A DNA stretch of 64,000 nt from Deltaproteobacteria bacterium. GTDB lineage: Bacteria > Bdellovibrionota_B > Oligoflexia > Oligoflexales > CAIYRB01. Of this stretch, positions 1 through 7,785 are shown in pieces; positions within the stretch are counted from its first letter, which is position 1; each line of letters opens with the position of its first letter. The notes beneath the pieces were generated by a model. The model saw nothing but the letters and a program-made list of their open reading frames with translations. It did no database searches and was not told the DNA's origin. The stretch lies in contig VGTI01000015.1 of the NCBI GenBank assembly GCA_016874735.1, positions 1 to 64,000 on the forward strand, read 5' to 3'. A program made the translations under genes and the position numbers.

Positions 1-2
1 GC

Positions 3-389
3 AGCATGAACAACCAGTCCCTCATCGGTAGATTTAAACTCGTCGTCCAGTGGGTGGCAGCCAGGTCTGGCCGCATTTACATCGAGTGGCCTGAGCATGG
101 GTCGACACGCACCTGCTCCGCATGTGGGTATAAGCTGGCCGAAGGACTATCCCCGAAGGTACGCAGCTGGGACTGCCCTGCCTGCGCCAGTCACCACCTG
201 CGTGACGAGAACGCTGCCATCAATGGATTGAAACTCGTGATGCACAAAGACTTGCCCTGCTCGGGCCAGATACCACCAGTGACGCGGAGACACTCAGCCC
301 GGTTTACCGGCTGCGGCATCGAACGCTCGTCGCTCGACGCCACGGCTAAACCTAGCGTAGCGGCACGACCACTAAGGTCGTGGAGCTGA
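3..389 (+). mobile_element. tnpB: IS200/IS605-family TnpB, C-terminal part (cut by window edge)
   Basis: This is the C-terminal end of a TnpB, the RNA-guided nuclease of IS200/IS605 elements. The reading frame is open to the left edge, so the rest lies outside the window. Visible are the target-nucleic-acid-binding zinc ribbon (CSACG, then CPAC about 20 residues later) and the RuvC-III motif LRDENAAINGL with its catalytic Asp. The frame continues about 50 residues past the RuvC motif with no recognisable domain. The 3' end of such genes usually doubles as the template of the guide (omega/re) RNA, and a hairpin lies at the stop codon. No tnpA is visible. Whether the full gene is intact cannot be judged. 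Confidence 0.85.
364..382 (+). ncRNA. hairpin at the tnpB 3' end, possible IS right-end/omegaRNA stem
   Basis: CACGACC and GGTCGTG form a perfect 7-bp stem around the loop ACTAA, just inside the tnpB stop codon. A hairpin of this shape at the tnpB 3' end is typical of the IS200/IS605 right end, and in characterised TnpBs this region is part of the guide RNA scaffold. The exact right boundary of the element, and so the guide segment, cannot be fixed from this single copy. Confidence 0.45.
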
Positions 390-785
390 GACGAAGGCGC
401 TCCGCGAGCACTGGACGGTGTTCTGTGCCGCATGGTGCCAGTGCCTAGGAGGTAGCTAACGCTACATCCGGGGGCATGGCATGCAGCCCAGCGCTGGCGG
501 CAACTGTGCGGAAATTCAATGTAGCTCAAGCTAGGGCTACGCCGTAAGTACCCGAATGAATAGATTTAGGTACATTGCGGAGAGCGGTTGCCTGAATCAG
601 GTGTAATTCACCGCCTGATTCACAAGTAAATGCAAAAAAAGCGAGGTGTTACTGGGGCGGACCAACAATTAAGTGGACCAGTTTAAAGTCTTCAGCTTTG
701 TGCAAAAAAGCCGAAATTATGAGAGAATTCAGCATGAGATACACTGACCTGCGGCTTAGCATGGTATTCTCTCTGATATAAACTT
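390..785. other. intergenic region between tnpB remnant and trpE
   Basis: No convincing gene is seen in these roughly 400 bases. The stretch contains several inverted repeats: a nested hairpin at 593-622 (TGAATCA-GGTG ... CACC-TGATTCA), a 27-bp dispersed repeat at 661-687, and an 8-bp inverted repeat at 721-728/766-773 (GAGAGAAT/ATTCTCTC) directly before trpE. A 20-codon ORF (719-781) lies across the last hairpin but has no Trp codons and no ribosome binding site. Confidence 0.5.
661..687 (+). repeat. 27-bp dispersed repeat, copy 1
   Basis: This 27-bp sequence contains CCAACAATTAAGTG. It recurs at 60294-60320 in inverted orientation (2 mismatches) and at 60425-60451 in the same orientation (3 mismatches). 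Here it stands alone upstream of trpE. It looks like one terminus of a small mobile element (MITE or IS end). The family is not identified. Confidence 0.6.
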
Positions 786-2360
786 ATGTGCACGACGGCG
801 GGAGCGATGACGTCACCTAAACTGCCTGAATTTAGTGATTTCCTGACAGCTGCGACGAAGCATCCACTGGTGGCTCTGTGTGTACCCATCGCTTTCGATC
901 ACGAGACGGCAATCACGTTGGCTGATCGCTATGTAGATGAGCCTTACTTTTTCCTCCTCGAATCAGCGGCAGCTGGACCAAATGCACGTTATTCGTTCTT
1001 GGGATTCGATCCCGTCTGGACGTGGCAGATAGATTCATGCACCAAAAAAACTTGTGAGTACTCCCTGCATCTCGATGGTGGTAAAGCACAGTCGCAGAGC
1101 CTCCCCATCACTGACCCGATTAATGCGCTACGTGATCTTATGGCACGGTGGCAGGTTGATACTGTGTATCCCAAGGGAACCCGACTTGGCGGTCCGGACA
1201 CGGCTGCTATGGTCGGAGCCACGGGATTTTTCGGCTTCGATATCGGACAAGCTCTCGAGCCGTCCATCGGCAAAGCTCCCCCTAAGACCTTAGGCGTACC
1301 GGATGCCGCATTTTTTATGCCGCGCCAATTTCTGATCGTCGATCACTTGGCACGGCGCCTTTTCGTCGCTCGCAACATACCCATCGCTGACCGCAACGAG
1401 GCTAAGCTGCGCCGTCAGTTTGCGTCTGAGTTGGCGAATCTGCTCGAGCAGATCGAGACTTTGACGTCCGCGCACCAAGCACCGCCGCTCAGCCTGAGCG
1501 ATGAGCCCCTCGACTTTGGCCACTTTGACGCAGCACTAAATGAAAGCGAATTTACATCGCTTGGCGTAAAGTGCTTGGACGCCGTCCGCGCTGGCGAAGT
1601 GTTTCAGATCCAGATCAGTAATCGCCTCGGCCGCGCCACGGCGGCAAGGCCGTTTGATATCTTTCGCCACCTGCGCATGCTCAATCCCTCGCCCTACATG
1701 TTTTACTACAAGTGGCAGGATCACCATCTGGTGGGCGCCTCCCCCGAGATGATGGTCGGCGTGCAGGGCCAACGGATGACCCATAGACCTATCGCTGGAA
1801 CGAGACGACGTACCTGGGATCCGGCGCGGGATACCGCCATGCGTCAAGAACTCGTGGCGAGCGACAAAGAACGCGCCGAGCACGTCATGCTCGTCGATCT
1901 AGCCCGCAACGATATCGGCCGCATAGCGGCCCCGGGCAGCGTCAAGGTCGAGGAGCTGATGACGGTGGAGGAATATAGCCACGTCTTTCATATGGTTAGC
2001 CAAGTGGTGGGCACCCTACCCGACACCGTCGATGCCTACGACGCCATGCGGGTGAGCTTCCCCAACGGTACGGTGAGCGGGGCTCCCAAGATCAGAGCCA
2101 CCCAGCTCATCTACGAGTTAGAGTCCATGAGCCGCGAGTTTTATGCCGGTAGTCTCGGGATGTTCGACTCCCGCGGCAACCTCAAGTCGACGCTGCTCAT
2201 CCGTACCATACACGTGGCCCACGGCAAGGCCTCGACCCAGGCTGCTGCCGGCTTTGTTTACGACTCTACCCCAGCACACGAGTGGCAAGAGACCCGCAAC
2301 AAGATGGCAGCTTGTCTCCTAGCGATCCAGAATACGCTTGCCTCTAAAACGGGTACTTAG
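786..2360 (+). CDS. trpE: anthranilate synthase component I
   Basis: Chorismate-binding enzyme that makes anthranilate, the first committed step of tryptophan synthesis, using ammonia delivered by a TrpG glutaminase. Residues 57-60 read LLES, the conserved motif of the tryptophan feedback site. Residues 335-340 read PIAGTR: the Ala marks TrpE, whereas aminodeoxychorismate synthases (PabB) usually have PIKGT. Further signatures are DLARNDIGR, PNGTVSGAPK and the C-terminal AGFVYDSTP. The length of 524 aa is normal. The ATG at 786 has no clear ribosome binding site; an in-frame ATG at 807 is an alternative. No trpG or other trp gene lies nearby, so the gene is isolated from its pathway partners. 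Confidence 0.92.
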   Translation: MCTTAGAMTSPKLPEFSDFLTAATKHPLVALCVPIAFDHETAITLADRYVDEPYFFLLESAAAGPNARYSFLGFDPVWTWQIDSCTKKTCEYSLHLDGGKAQSQSLPITDPINALRDLMARWQVDTVYPKGTRLGGPDTAAMVGATGFFGFDIGQALEPSIGKAPPKTLGVPDAAFFMPRQFLIVDHLARRLFVARNIPIADRNEAKLRRQFASELANLLEQIETLTSAHQAPPLSLSDEPLDFGHFDAALNESEFTSLGVKCLDAVRAGEVFQIQISNRLGRATAARPFDIFRHLRMLNPSPYMFYYKWQDHHLVGASPEMMVGVQGQRMTHRPIAGTRRRTWDPARDTAMRQELVASDKERAEHVMLVDLARNDIGRIAAPGSVKVEELMTVEEYSHVFHMVSQVVGTLPDTVDAYDAMRVSFPNGTVSGAPKIRATQLIYELESMSREFYAGSLGMFDSRGNLKSTLLIRTIHVAHGKASTQAAAGFVYDSTPAHEWQETRNKMAACLLAIQNTLASKTGT

Positions 2361-2450
2361 ATCCAGTTTATGTTTTGGTCTTGACCAACCGAGTTAGGCC
2401 GCGGTAGGCCCTCCGAACCAATTGACGCCCTATGACCTCTCGGAGTGGTT

Positions 2451-2708
2451 ATGACCCTTAGACCCTGGACCTTCGCCCTCGCCCTCATCAGCCTTGCTCA
2501 CACCGCATCGGCAATCACCGCACCTCAGTGCGTCGCTCTCGGTGATCGCTGCGACTTCGCTAACGACTGCTGCAGCGGCTACTGCTCCTACCAAACCTGT
2601 ATGCTCAGTGATACGAGCACAGGCATGTGCATCTACGCCGGTGATGCGTGTAGCACGGACGGAGAGTGTTGCTCGGGGTATTGTGGGGCGAATGGGGCTT
2701 GTGAGTGA
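2451..2708 (+). CDS. secreted double cystine-knot (conotoxin-like) peptide
   Basis: An 85-aa exported protein. The first ~21 residues are a signal peptide (hydrophobic FALALISLAH, then TASA). The mature part contains two copies of a six-cysteine pattern: C-x6-C-x5-CC-x3-C-x4-C and C-x6-C-x5-CC-x3-C-x5-C, both with CCSGYC at the core. This is the C-C-CC-C-C framework of inhibitor-cystine-knot peptides such as O-superfamily conotoxins. The start at 2451 is preferred over the upstream GTG (2445) because CGGAG stands 5 bases before it. It faces the Gly-rich secreted gene tail to tail. Disulfide formation would need periplasmic oxidation. Its target is unknown; toxin, inhibitor or adhesin are all possible. 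Confidence 0.8.
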   Translation: MTLRPWTFALALISLAHTASAITAPQCVALGDRCDFANDCCSGYCSYQTCMLSDTSTGMCIYAGDACSTDGECCSGYCGANGACE

Positions 2709-2733
2709 GCCACCAGAGACGGCGCCACGTATT

Positions 2734-2752
2734 TTAAAGTGAACTACTTTAA
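2734..2752. terminator. AT-rich hairpin between convergent genes
   Basis: TTAAAGT and ACTTTAA form a perfect 7-bp stem with a 5-base loop, between the tail-to-tail cystine-knot gene and Gly-rich gene. It may end transcription on both strands. The stem is AT-only apart from one pair and has no clear T-tract, so the call is weak. Confidence 0.3.
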
Positions 2753-3705
2753 GGCGTCGGCGCTAAGTAGTGGCGGCGGTATCTAATTCTGATCTGCCCG
2801 TTACCCCCTGAGCCGGCTAATGGAGCATTAATTCCTGACAATTTGGAACTAGAGCCCGCTCCGCCGCCTGGTACGCCGCCCGCTCCACCCGTGTTTCCAG
2901 GCCCTGACGAACTATAACCGGCACCACCGCCGCCGCCGCCGCCATCAGGGTTACTCACTCCAGGAGAGCCACTATTTCCTGTGGTGCCGTTAGAAGTTCC
3001 TCCCGTCCCCCCAGCACCGGCCGAAGGTGAAGCGCCACCCGCACTCCCTACGTTACCAGACGCGTCGATACCATTATTACCAGCGCCAGATGGCGAGCCC
3101 GCGGCACCACCACCAGCGCCGCCACTATTTGGTGAGTTTCCACCAGTGCCTCCGGGATAGATAACATCCCCGACTGATGAGGCCGCCAACCCACCGACAC
3201 CGGCTAGCGTATCTGTCGAACCAGTGCCACCCTTTGCCAATACAGTCGTATCGTTGACAAACCAGGTGTCACCACCAGCGGCACCGGCAGAAATCGTACC
3301 TGAAGCACCACCGGTCCCGATATTGAAGTTCATCTGTGTACCAGGAGTCACAACTATGTCATTCTTTGCAGCGTAGGCTCCTCCTCCAGCGCCCGCTGGG
3401 GACATTACGCCCGAGTATCCACCAGCACCACCACCGCCCCCCCAACACTCCACAGACTCCAACTTGATCACTCCGTTAGGAACGGTCCATGTGCCAGAAC
3501 CAGTGGTAGAAAGTATCACCGTCACCAGTTGCAACCGCGGTTTTAGGAAAGCGCCGTGTCCCACTTGTGCAAGAGCTGTTTCTGGGAAAAAGATCGGGAC
3601 TACAGACAAGGAAATCATAGGTACAAAAATAGACCAAAAGAACGCCAATTTCTCGACTACAGAATTAGCCGCAAAACCTGAAATGTGCTGACTACGAGAT
3701 CTCAT
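2749..3705 (-). CDS. secreted glycine-rich protein
   Basis: About 318 aa. The start at 3705 is chosen because GAGGAG lies 6 bases upstream. The N-terminus carries a long signal-like segment with a hydrophobic stretch (FFWSIFVPMISLSVVPIFF) ending near ETALAQ. The body begins with a small domain (SGTWTVPNGVIKLESVECWG) of the type found at the head of bacterial and phage glycine-rich domain proteins, then about 200 residues dominated by Gly, Ala, Ser and Asn with runs of 7-8 Gly. Such stretches form polyglycine-helix or loop surfaces in fibre tips and adhesins. It starts 16 bases after the stop of the big fibre gene, so the two are probably co-transcribed and may work together at the cell surface. 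No enzymatic motif is visible. Confidence 0.7.
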   Translation of the reverse strand: MRSRSQHISGFAANSVVEKLAFFWSIFVPMISLSVVPIFFPETALAQVGHGAFLKPRLQLVTVILSTTGSGTWTVPNGVIKLESVECWGGGGGAGGYSGVMSPAGAGGGAYAAKNDIVVTPGTQMNFNIGTGGASGTISAGAAGGDTWFVNDTTVLAKGGTGSTDTLAGVGGLAASSVGDVIYPGGTGGNSPNSGGAGGGAAGSPSGAGNNGIDASGNVGSAGGASPSAGAGGTGGTSNGTTGNSGSPGVSNPDGGGGGGGAGYSSSGPGNTGGAGGVPGGGAGSSSKLSGINAPLAGSGGNGQIRIRYRRHYLAPTP

Positions 3706-3721
3706 TAGAGTCTCCTCAACA

Positions 3722-6700
3722 TCAGTAACCAGGGATCCAAGACGTATACACATCGGAGCCAATTACCATGAAAGTATAGATTGTATGTTTATTTGCAATG
3801 GTCGCTTGATGATCGGGAGGATAGCGAACAGTCAGAGTATTGTTTGCGGTGTTAGTGGCTGAAAAACTGCAAAGAGCTTCGCTAGTACCCTTGACAGCTA
3901 GCGTGTAAGTACCACCATCTGCCATGTTATTTAAGGTGAAAGCACCACAACTTTGGCTTGTGTACTGCAAGTTACCTGCAGAAAAGTCGATAGTCGTGCC
4001 GCTATTCGCTGTTGCTGCAGGGACCAAAATCGCGCCGTTGACATCGAGTTTGGCTCGGGGATTAGTTGTACCGATTCCGACGTTGCCAGCCACAACTAAC
4101 CCATTCGATGGCGCCGAAGTAGCAGCGCTGTAACCAATAGCAGCTCCCCCGTTTACTTGGAGCTTGGATCCTGGTGACGTGGTAGCGATCCCCACGTTGC
4201 CTCCGCCATTGATCGTCATTTTAGTCGTAGGAATCCTATCGTTAGTACCCGTATTCCCAGGGCTAGCTGTCTGGAATTCCAGAGTCGAGGTCCCGGTACC
4301 GGTCGCCGTGCCGCTGGCGATGAAGAGCGTGCCACCGTTTTTATCTGTCACCGCCGAGGTCGCGCCACCAGCTTGCAGAGTCAAGCTATTGCCCGCAGAG
4401 TTAGTCGCGGTGTTACGATCCACTTGAATAGTGCGCGCTGTCGTCCCACCCAAGCTCAGGGTAGCCGAAGGACTCGTCGTACCTATGCCGACGTTGCCAC
4501 TCACGGCGAGGCCATTAGCTGGACCTGCGGTCGCGGCTGAATAGCCAATGGCAGCATTACCGTTCACCTGAAGTTTGGATCCAGGCGACGTTGTTGCGAT
4601 CCCGACATTACCGATCCCGACATTACCGCTATTGTAGTAAATGCTGCCCCCTGAGGATGTCCACTGAGAGCTCCCTCCTGCAGCCGTGGTCCACGATAAT
4701 GTTCCGCTTCCGTTATTGGTCAGAACTTGATTTGCACCGCCCTGGGAGGATGGCCAGTTATACGGGATGTTGTTTATCCTGGTTAAGTCGCCGGAGGAAG
4801 TCACCTGAAACTGGGAACCGTTCCCTACACTGAGCAGTGCAGATGGCGCCGTTGTACCAATACCGACGCTGCCACTCGCTGTGATGTTACCCGACGTTCT
4901 GATGTTCCCCGTGGTATCAAATGCTGTCGATCCACTTATGGTCCCTGAAATGATGGCCGCACCGGAAACTTTGCCAGCCGTGCTGATCGTTGCCAACTTG
5001 GTGTCAGAAATTCCAGCATTTGTGGCAATATCTGCGTCGGTGATGGTGTTATCTGCGATGGTACCACCGGTACCACCCGATACACTGGCTACACCGGCAG
5101 TGATAACTGCTAACGAAAATTTTTGATTAGTCTGATCCCATTTGATCACCGAACCGTCTACCGCACCTGTTTGATCAAAGGACTTGCCTCCGAGATAAGA
5201 GTCACTATAACTCTTGTTCGCAGCATCTGTGCCAACACTCGGGCTCCCCACTTCCATGACGCGCTGACCACTCATCCGAAGGTCGCCAGTCATCGAATCG
5301 CCTGCTTTATTCAGAGGTGTAAACCCGAGGCTATTCTGTTTTCCGTTAAATGTGCTCCAATCTGCCGACGTCAGGTAACCATGGCTAGAGCTGTTTGCGG
5401 AGTTCATGCTGAGCAAACCACTCACGGCACTATAGTTGATCGGAGCCGTAACACTCAAAGCTGCTCGTGCTCTGGCCTCTGTGTAGTACAAATTGGTACC
5501 TGATTCAGGTACTACTGCAGTGCTAAGGGTCTGCCACGACTTATCACCGCGCCAGTACTGAGCGGTGGTACCCGCTGCTATAACGCCTTCTTTCGTTGCC
5601 AAGTCAGCTGCAGCCGCGCCCAGCGCCACAGCGTTAGACCCGTCCCAGTACTTGACCTGATTCGACGTCGTATTAAACCACGTCTTGCCTTTGTCTCCCG
5701 CAGTCAAACCAGCGGGATCGGCAGTATGGGCACCTAAACCCAAGGTTTTCGAATCAGCTATCCTGATGTCGCCGGTGACCGCTGTTGCTCCCGCAAGCGT
5801 CGCACTATTCAAAACTGGTGCGCTCAGTGTCTTATTACTCAGTGTCTCAGTCGCCGTTTGCGTCACGATCGTTCCTGACATCGGGAAGGTCGCCGCTGAG
5901 TTAACCCCGGTACCGCCAAAGACCGGCGACAGGGTGCCTGTGACAGCAGATACCGCTCCTAAGTCCAAAGGACCAAACGAGGGAACAGCACTTCCACTCG
6001 GCACTCGCAGGACTTGCCCACTACTTCCAGATGCCGTCGAAAGTACATTAGACGAACCGTTACCTAATAGAACACCGTTGACGCTGAAATTCGTTGCACC
6101 GGTACCACCTTTGCTCACGTCCATAAGCGGCAAATCGGATGCACTAAGACTCATACCAAACTGGGCGCGACCCTTCGCATCGACAAACAACTTCGTGTAA
6201 GTACCAGCAGTCAGGCCAGTGTTAGTCAGTACCGGATTTGGATACGATCCCGAGAGATCTCCACCAGCTGCACCGCTCATGGCACTCGTACCGCCACTAC
6301 CTCCGGAATTTGCCGCAGCTACCCAGCTCACCACTCCACTCGTATCCGAGGATAGGACGTGCAAGCCAGCCCCAGTGGGCCGCGTGGCAGCAAGCGTGAG
6401 TAGGCCGTCGCTATTGTAGCTAAACACTGTTGGGTCTACCGGAACTTTTAGGGCATAAGGGGTGACACTAAACTGTTGTTTGCCATAAACCCGATTATGC
6501 GTTTTGTCCGTCACCTGTATGTAAACGGTCGTGACGCTCTCGGAGAATACTTTGTGAAAGTCTCCCGGCGCTAACTCGAGACTTAGTTGAAAAACGCCGT
6601 CGATCACCTGCACATCAGGGATGACCAGCGAAGGTACATCGACGCGCGGTGCGCTGTCAGCGATATCCCAGTAAAAATCTACGGACACCGTGATCGGTCC

Positions 6701-6868
6701 TTGGACGGGTTTCCCGTCGGCATCCGTGATGCGATTGCCGTAGGTCAGCTCGTAAGGATAGCCCGAGGCCTCCCGTGCGACCATTGCCGCCCAAAATAGC
6801 ACGCCGGCTGCGACATTGCGCAACGCGGTAGCCAGTCTTGGTATTGTGTTTAGCCCAGTGTAGGGCAT
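3722..6868 (-). CDS. large secreted trimeric-fibre-like adhesin with GIGTTSP repeats
   Basis: About 1,048 aa from the ATG at 6868 (GCGAGGA upstream). The N-terminus has a hydrophobic segment (VAAGVLFWAAMVAREASG). An N-terminal head (YELTYGNRITDADGKPVQG ... VTPYALKVP) follows that is typical of bacterial secreted fibre proteins. The shaft then holds collagen-like/tail-fibre motifs: LSNKTLSAPVLNSATLAG, LTSADWSTFNGKQ, GGTGATNF and repeated GNVGIGTTSP. Two near-identical modules (GIATTSPGSKLQVNG ... GNVGIGTTSP) lie near the C-terminus, visible as a DNA duplication at about 4083-4202 and 4495-4622. The C-terminal domain (FTLNNMADGGTYTLAVKG ...) resembles tail-fibre tips. Bdellovibrio has related mosaic trimeric fibres used in prey contact (family knowledge). 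No phage genes are adjacent. Confidence 0.72.
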   Translation of the reverse strand: MPYTGLNTIPRLATALRNVAAGVLFWAAMVAREASGYPYELTYGNRITDADGKPVQGPITVSVDFYWDIADSAPRVDVPSLVIPDVQVIDGVFQLSLELAPGDFHKVFSESVTTVYIQVTDKTHNRVYGKQQFSVTPYALKVPVDPTVFSYNSDGLLTLAATRPTGAGLHVLSSDTSGVVSWVAAANSGGSGGTSAMSGAAGGDLSGSYPNPVLTNTGLTAGTYTKLFVDAKGRAQFGMSLSASDLPLMDVSKGGTGATNFSVNGVLLGNGSSNVLSTASGSSGQVLRVPSGSAVPSFGPLDLGAVSAVTGTLSPVFGGTGVNSAATFPMSGTIVTQTATETLSNKTLSAPVLNSATLAGATAVTGDIRIADSKTLGLGAHTADPAGLTAGDKGKTWFNTTSNQVKYWDGSNAVALGAAAADLATKEGVIAAGTTAQYWRGDKSWQTLSTAVVPESGTNLYYTEARARAALSVTAPINYSAVSGLLSMNSANSSSHGYLTSADWSTFNGKQNSLGFTPLNKAGDSMTGDLRMSGQRVMEVGSPSVGTDAANKSYSDSYLGGKSFDQTGAVDGSVIKWDQTNQKFSLAVITAGVASVSGGTGGTIADNTITDADIATNAGISDTKLATISTAGKVSGAAIISGTISGSTAFDTTGNIRTSGNITASGSVGIGTTAPSALLSVGNGSQFQVTSSGDLTRINNIPYNWPSSQGGANQVLTNNGSGTLSWTTAAGGSSQWTSSGGSIYYNSGNVGIGNVGIATTSPGSKLQVNGNAAIGYSAATAGPANGLAVSGNVGIGTTSPSATLSLGGTTARTIQVDRNTATNSAGNSLTLQAGGATSAVTDKNGGTLFIASGTATGTGTSTLEFQTASPGNTGTNDRIPTTKMTINGGGNVGIATTSPGSKLQVNGGAAIGYSAATSAPSNGLVVAGNVGIGTTNPRAKLDVNGAILVPAATANSGTTIDFSAGNLQYTSQSCGAFTLNNMADGGTYTLAVKGTSEALCSFSATNTANNTLTVRYPPDHQATIANKHTIYTFMVIGSDVYTSWIPGY
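4083..4622 (-). repeat. duplicated ~120-bp module inside the fibre gene
   Basis: The segments around 4083-4202 and 4495-4622 encode the same module (GIATTSPGSKLQVNG, AAIGYSAAT, GNVGIGTT) and remain visibly similar at DNA level. Recombination between them could delete or add a shaft module. Confidence 0.6.
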
Positions 6869-7121
6869 GGTCGTCCTCGCCAGTGTGCCCGGAATGGGCA
6901 AGTCCTGAGGGTGCTTAAACCCCTCAAGGCGAAGTTCGGCGCGAATGAAACAGGGCTTTAGGTTTATTTTTGCAGTGTTGCTAAGCCAATAAAAGCATTG
7001 CGGATTACTCGCATCTTTGGACGCTGTTTTGAGGTTGTGTTTGGGTTGGTGTCGGGAGTCAAAACAGCCAATCGACAAGTCGCTGGACCTACTATGCGCC
7101 AGTACTCAACGTTGTTGTCAA

Positions 7122-7152
7122 CCAGTATGTCGTGTTAAAATCGACTTACTGG
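7122..7152. promoter_or_regulatory. candidate AbiE operator around the -10 box
   Basis: CCAGTATGTCG (7122-7132) and CGACTTACTGG (7142-7152) form an 11-bp inverted repeat with one mismatch around TGTTAAAAT. TAAAAT (7136-7141) is a plausible -10, with TTGTTG (7112-7117) 18 bases upstream as -35. Another CCAGTA lies at 7099-7104. The right arm overlaps the GGAG ribosome binding site of the antitoxin gene. AbiEi antitoxins of characterised systems repress their own operon through inverted repeats, so autoregulation is the natural reading. Confidence 0.6.
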
Positions 7153-7160
7153 AGTTTTAA

Positions 7161-7784
7161 ATGAACCTGATAGAACTCGGCAGAGAGATTTCAACACCCG
7201 AATTTGACTATAATTTTTTATTGTCGATAGTCGGGCGCTATAAAGCCCCGAGGGACGCGATCACACGCTTGCTGCGGCAGCAGGCCGTAATCCGTGTGAA
7301 AAAGGGCATTTACGTGCTCGGCCCCATTTACGAGCGTCCATTCTCGCCCCATGTGCTTGCCAACCTGATTTACGGACCTTCGTACGTCAGTGGGCACGCT
7401 GCCTTGGCCTACTATGGTCTCATTCCGGAACGTGTTGAGACTTTGTCCTCCACAACGCCTAATAGGCGGAAAGAGTTCCGCACCCCAATCGGCACATTCA
7501 TCTACAATTATTTACCTATGCACCTTTACCGCACCTCAGTGACGCTACAAGGACTTGGTACTAATCGCGCCTTTCTCCTCGCGTCCCGCGAAAAAGCCAT
7601 ACTTGAGACTATGCTTCAAGAGGCGGACATAGCGACTATGGGAGACGTGCGGGACTGGCTTGATGCGATGCGTATTGATATCAGAGATCTCAAAGAGCTG
7701 CGTAAGAGCGAGATCAGGCGACTCGCCAAACTCTTCGACTTCCCGGCATTCGCGCATCTAAGCCACATTAAGGACATCCGCTAA
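7161..7784 (+). CDS. abiEi: AbiEi-type antitoxin of a type IV toxin-antitoxin pair
   Basis: A 207-aa protein of the AbiEi/transcriptional-regulator type. The N-terminal ~60 residues form a winged helix (FLLSIVGRYKAPRDAITRLLRQ, then VIRVKKGIYVLGP). The middle part (SYVSGHAALAYYGLIPE, LASREKAILETM) is typical of the family. In such systems the antitoxin does not bind the toxin but counteracts it and represses the operon. GGAG stands 6 bases before the ATG. The stop codon is separated from the toxin ATG by one base, as expected for a coupled pair. The palindrome at 7122-7152 is its likely binding site. Confidence 0.85.
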   Translation: MNLIELGREISTPEFDYNFLLSIVGRYKAPRDAITRLLRQQAVIRVKKGIYVLGPIYERPFSPHVLANLIYGPSYVSGHAALAYYGLIPERVETLSSTTPNRRKEFRTPIGTFIYNYLPMHLYRTSVTLQGLGTNRAFLLASREKAILETMLQEADIATMGDVRDWLDAMRIDIRDLKELRKSEIRRLAKLFDFPAFAHLSHIKDIR

Positions 7785-7785
7785 C

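Noticed and set aside
719-781. Trp leader peptide for attenuation of trpE
   Set aside because: The 20-codon frame has no Trp codon and no ribosome binding site.
3924-6799. Several long plus-strand frames opposite the fibre gene
   Set aside because: They are antisense shadows of a low-complexity repetitive gene; none has a ribosome binding site or recognisable domain.
3722-6868. Prophage tail-fibre locus
   Set aside because: No other phage structural, lysis or integrase gene lies within the window, and the protein carries its own export-like N-terminus.
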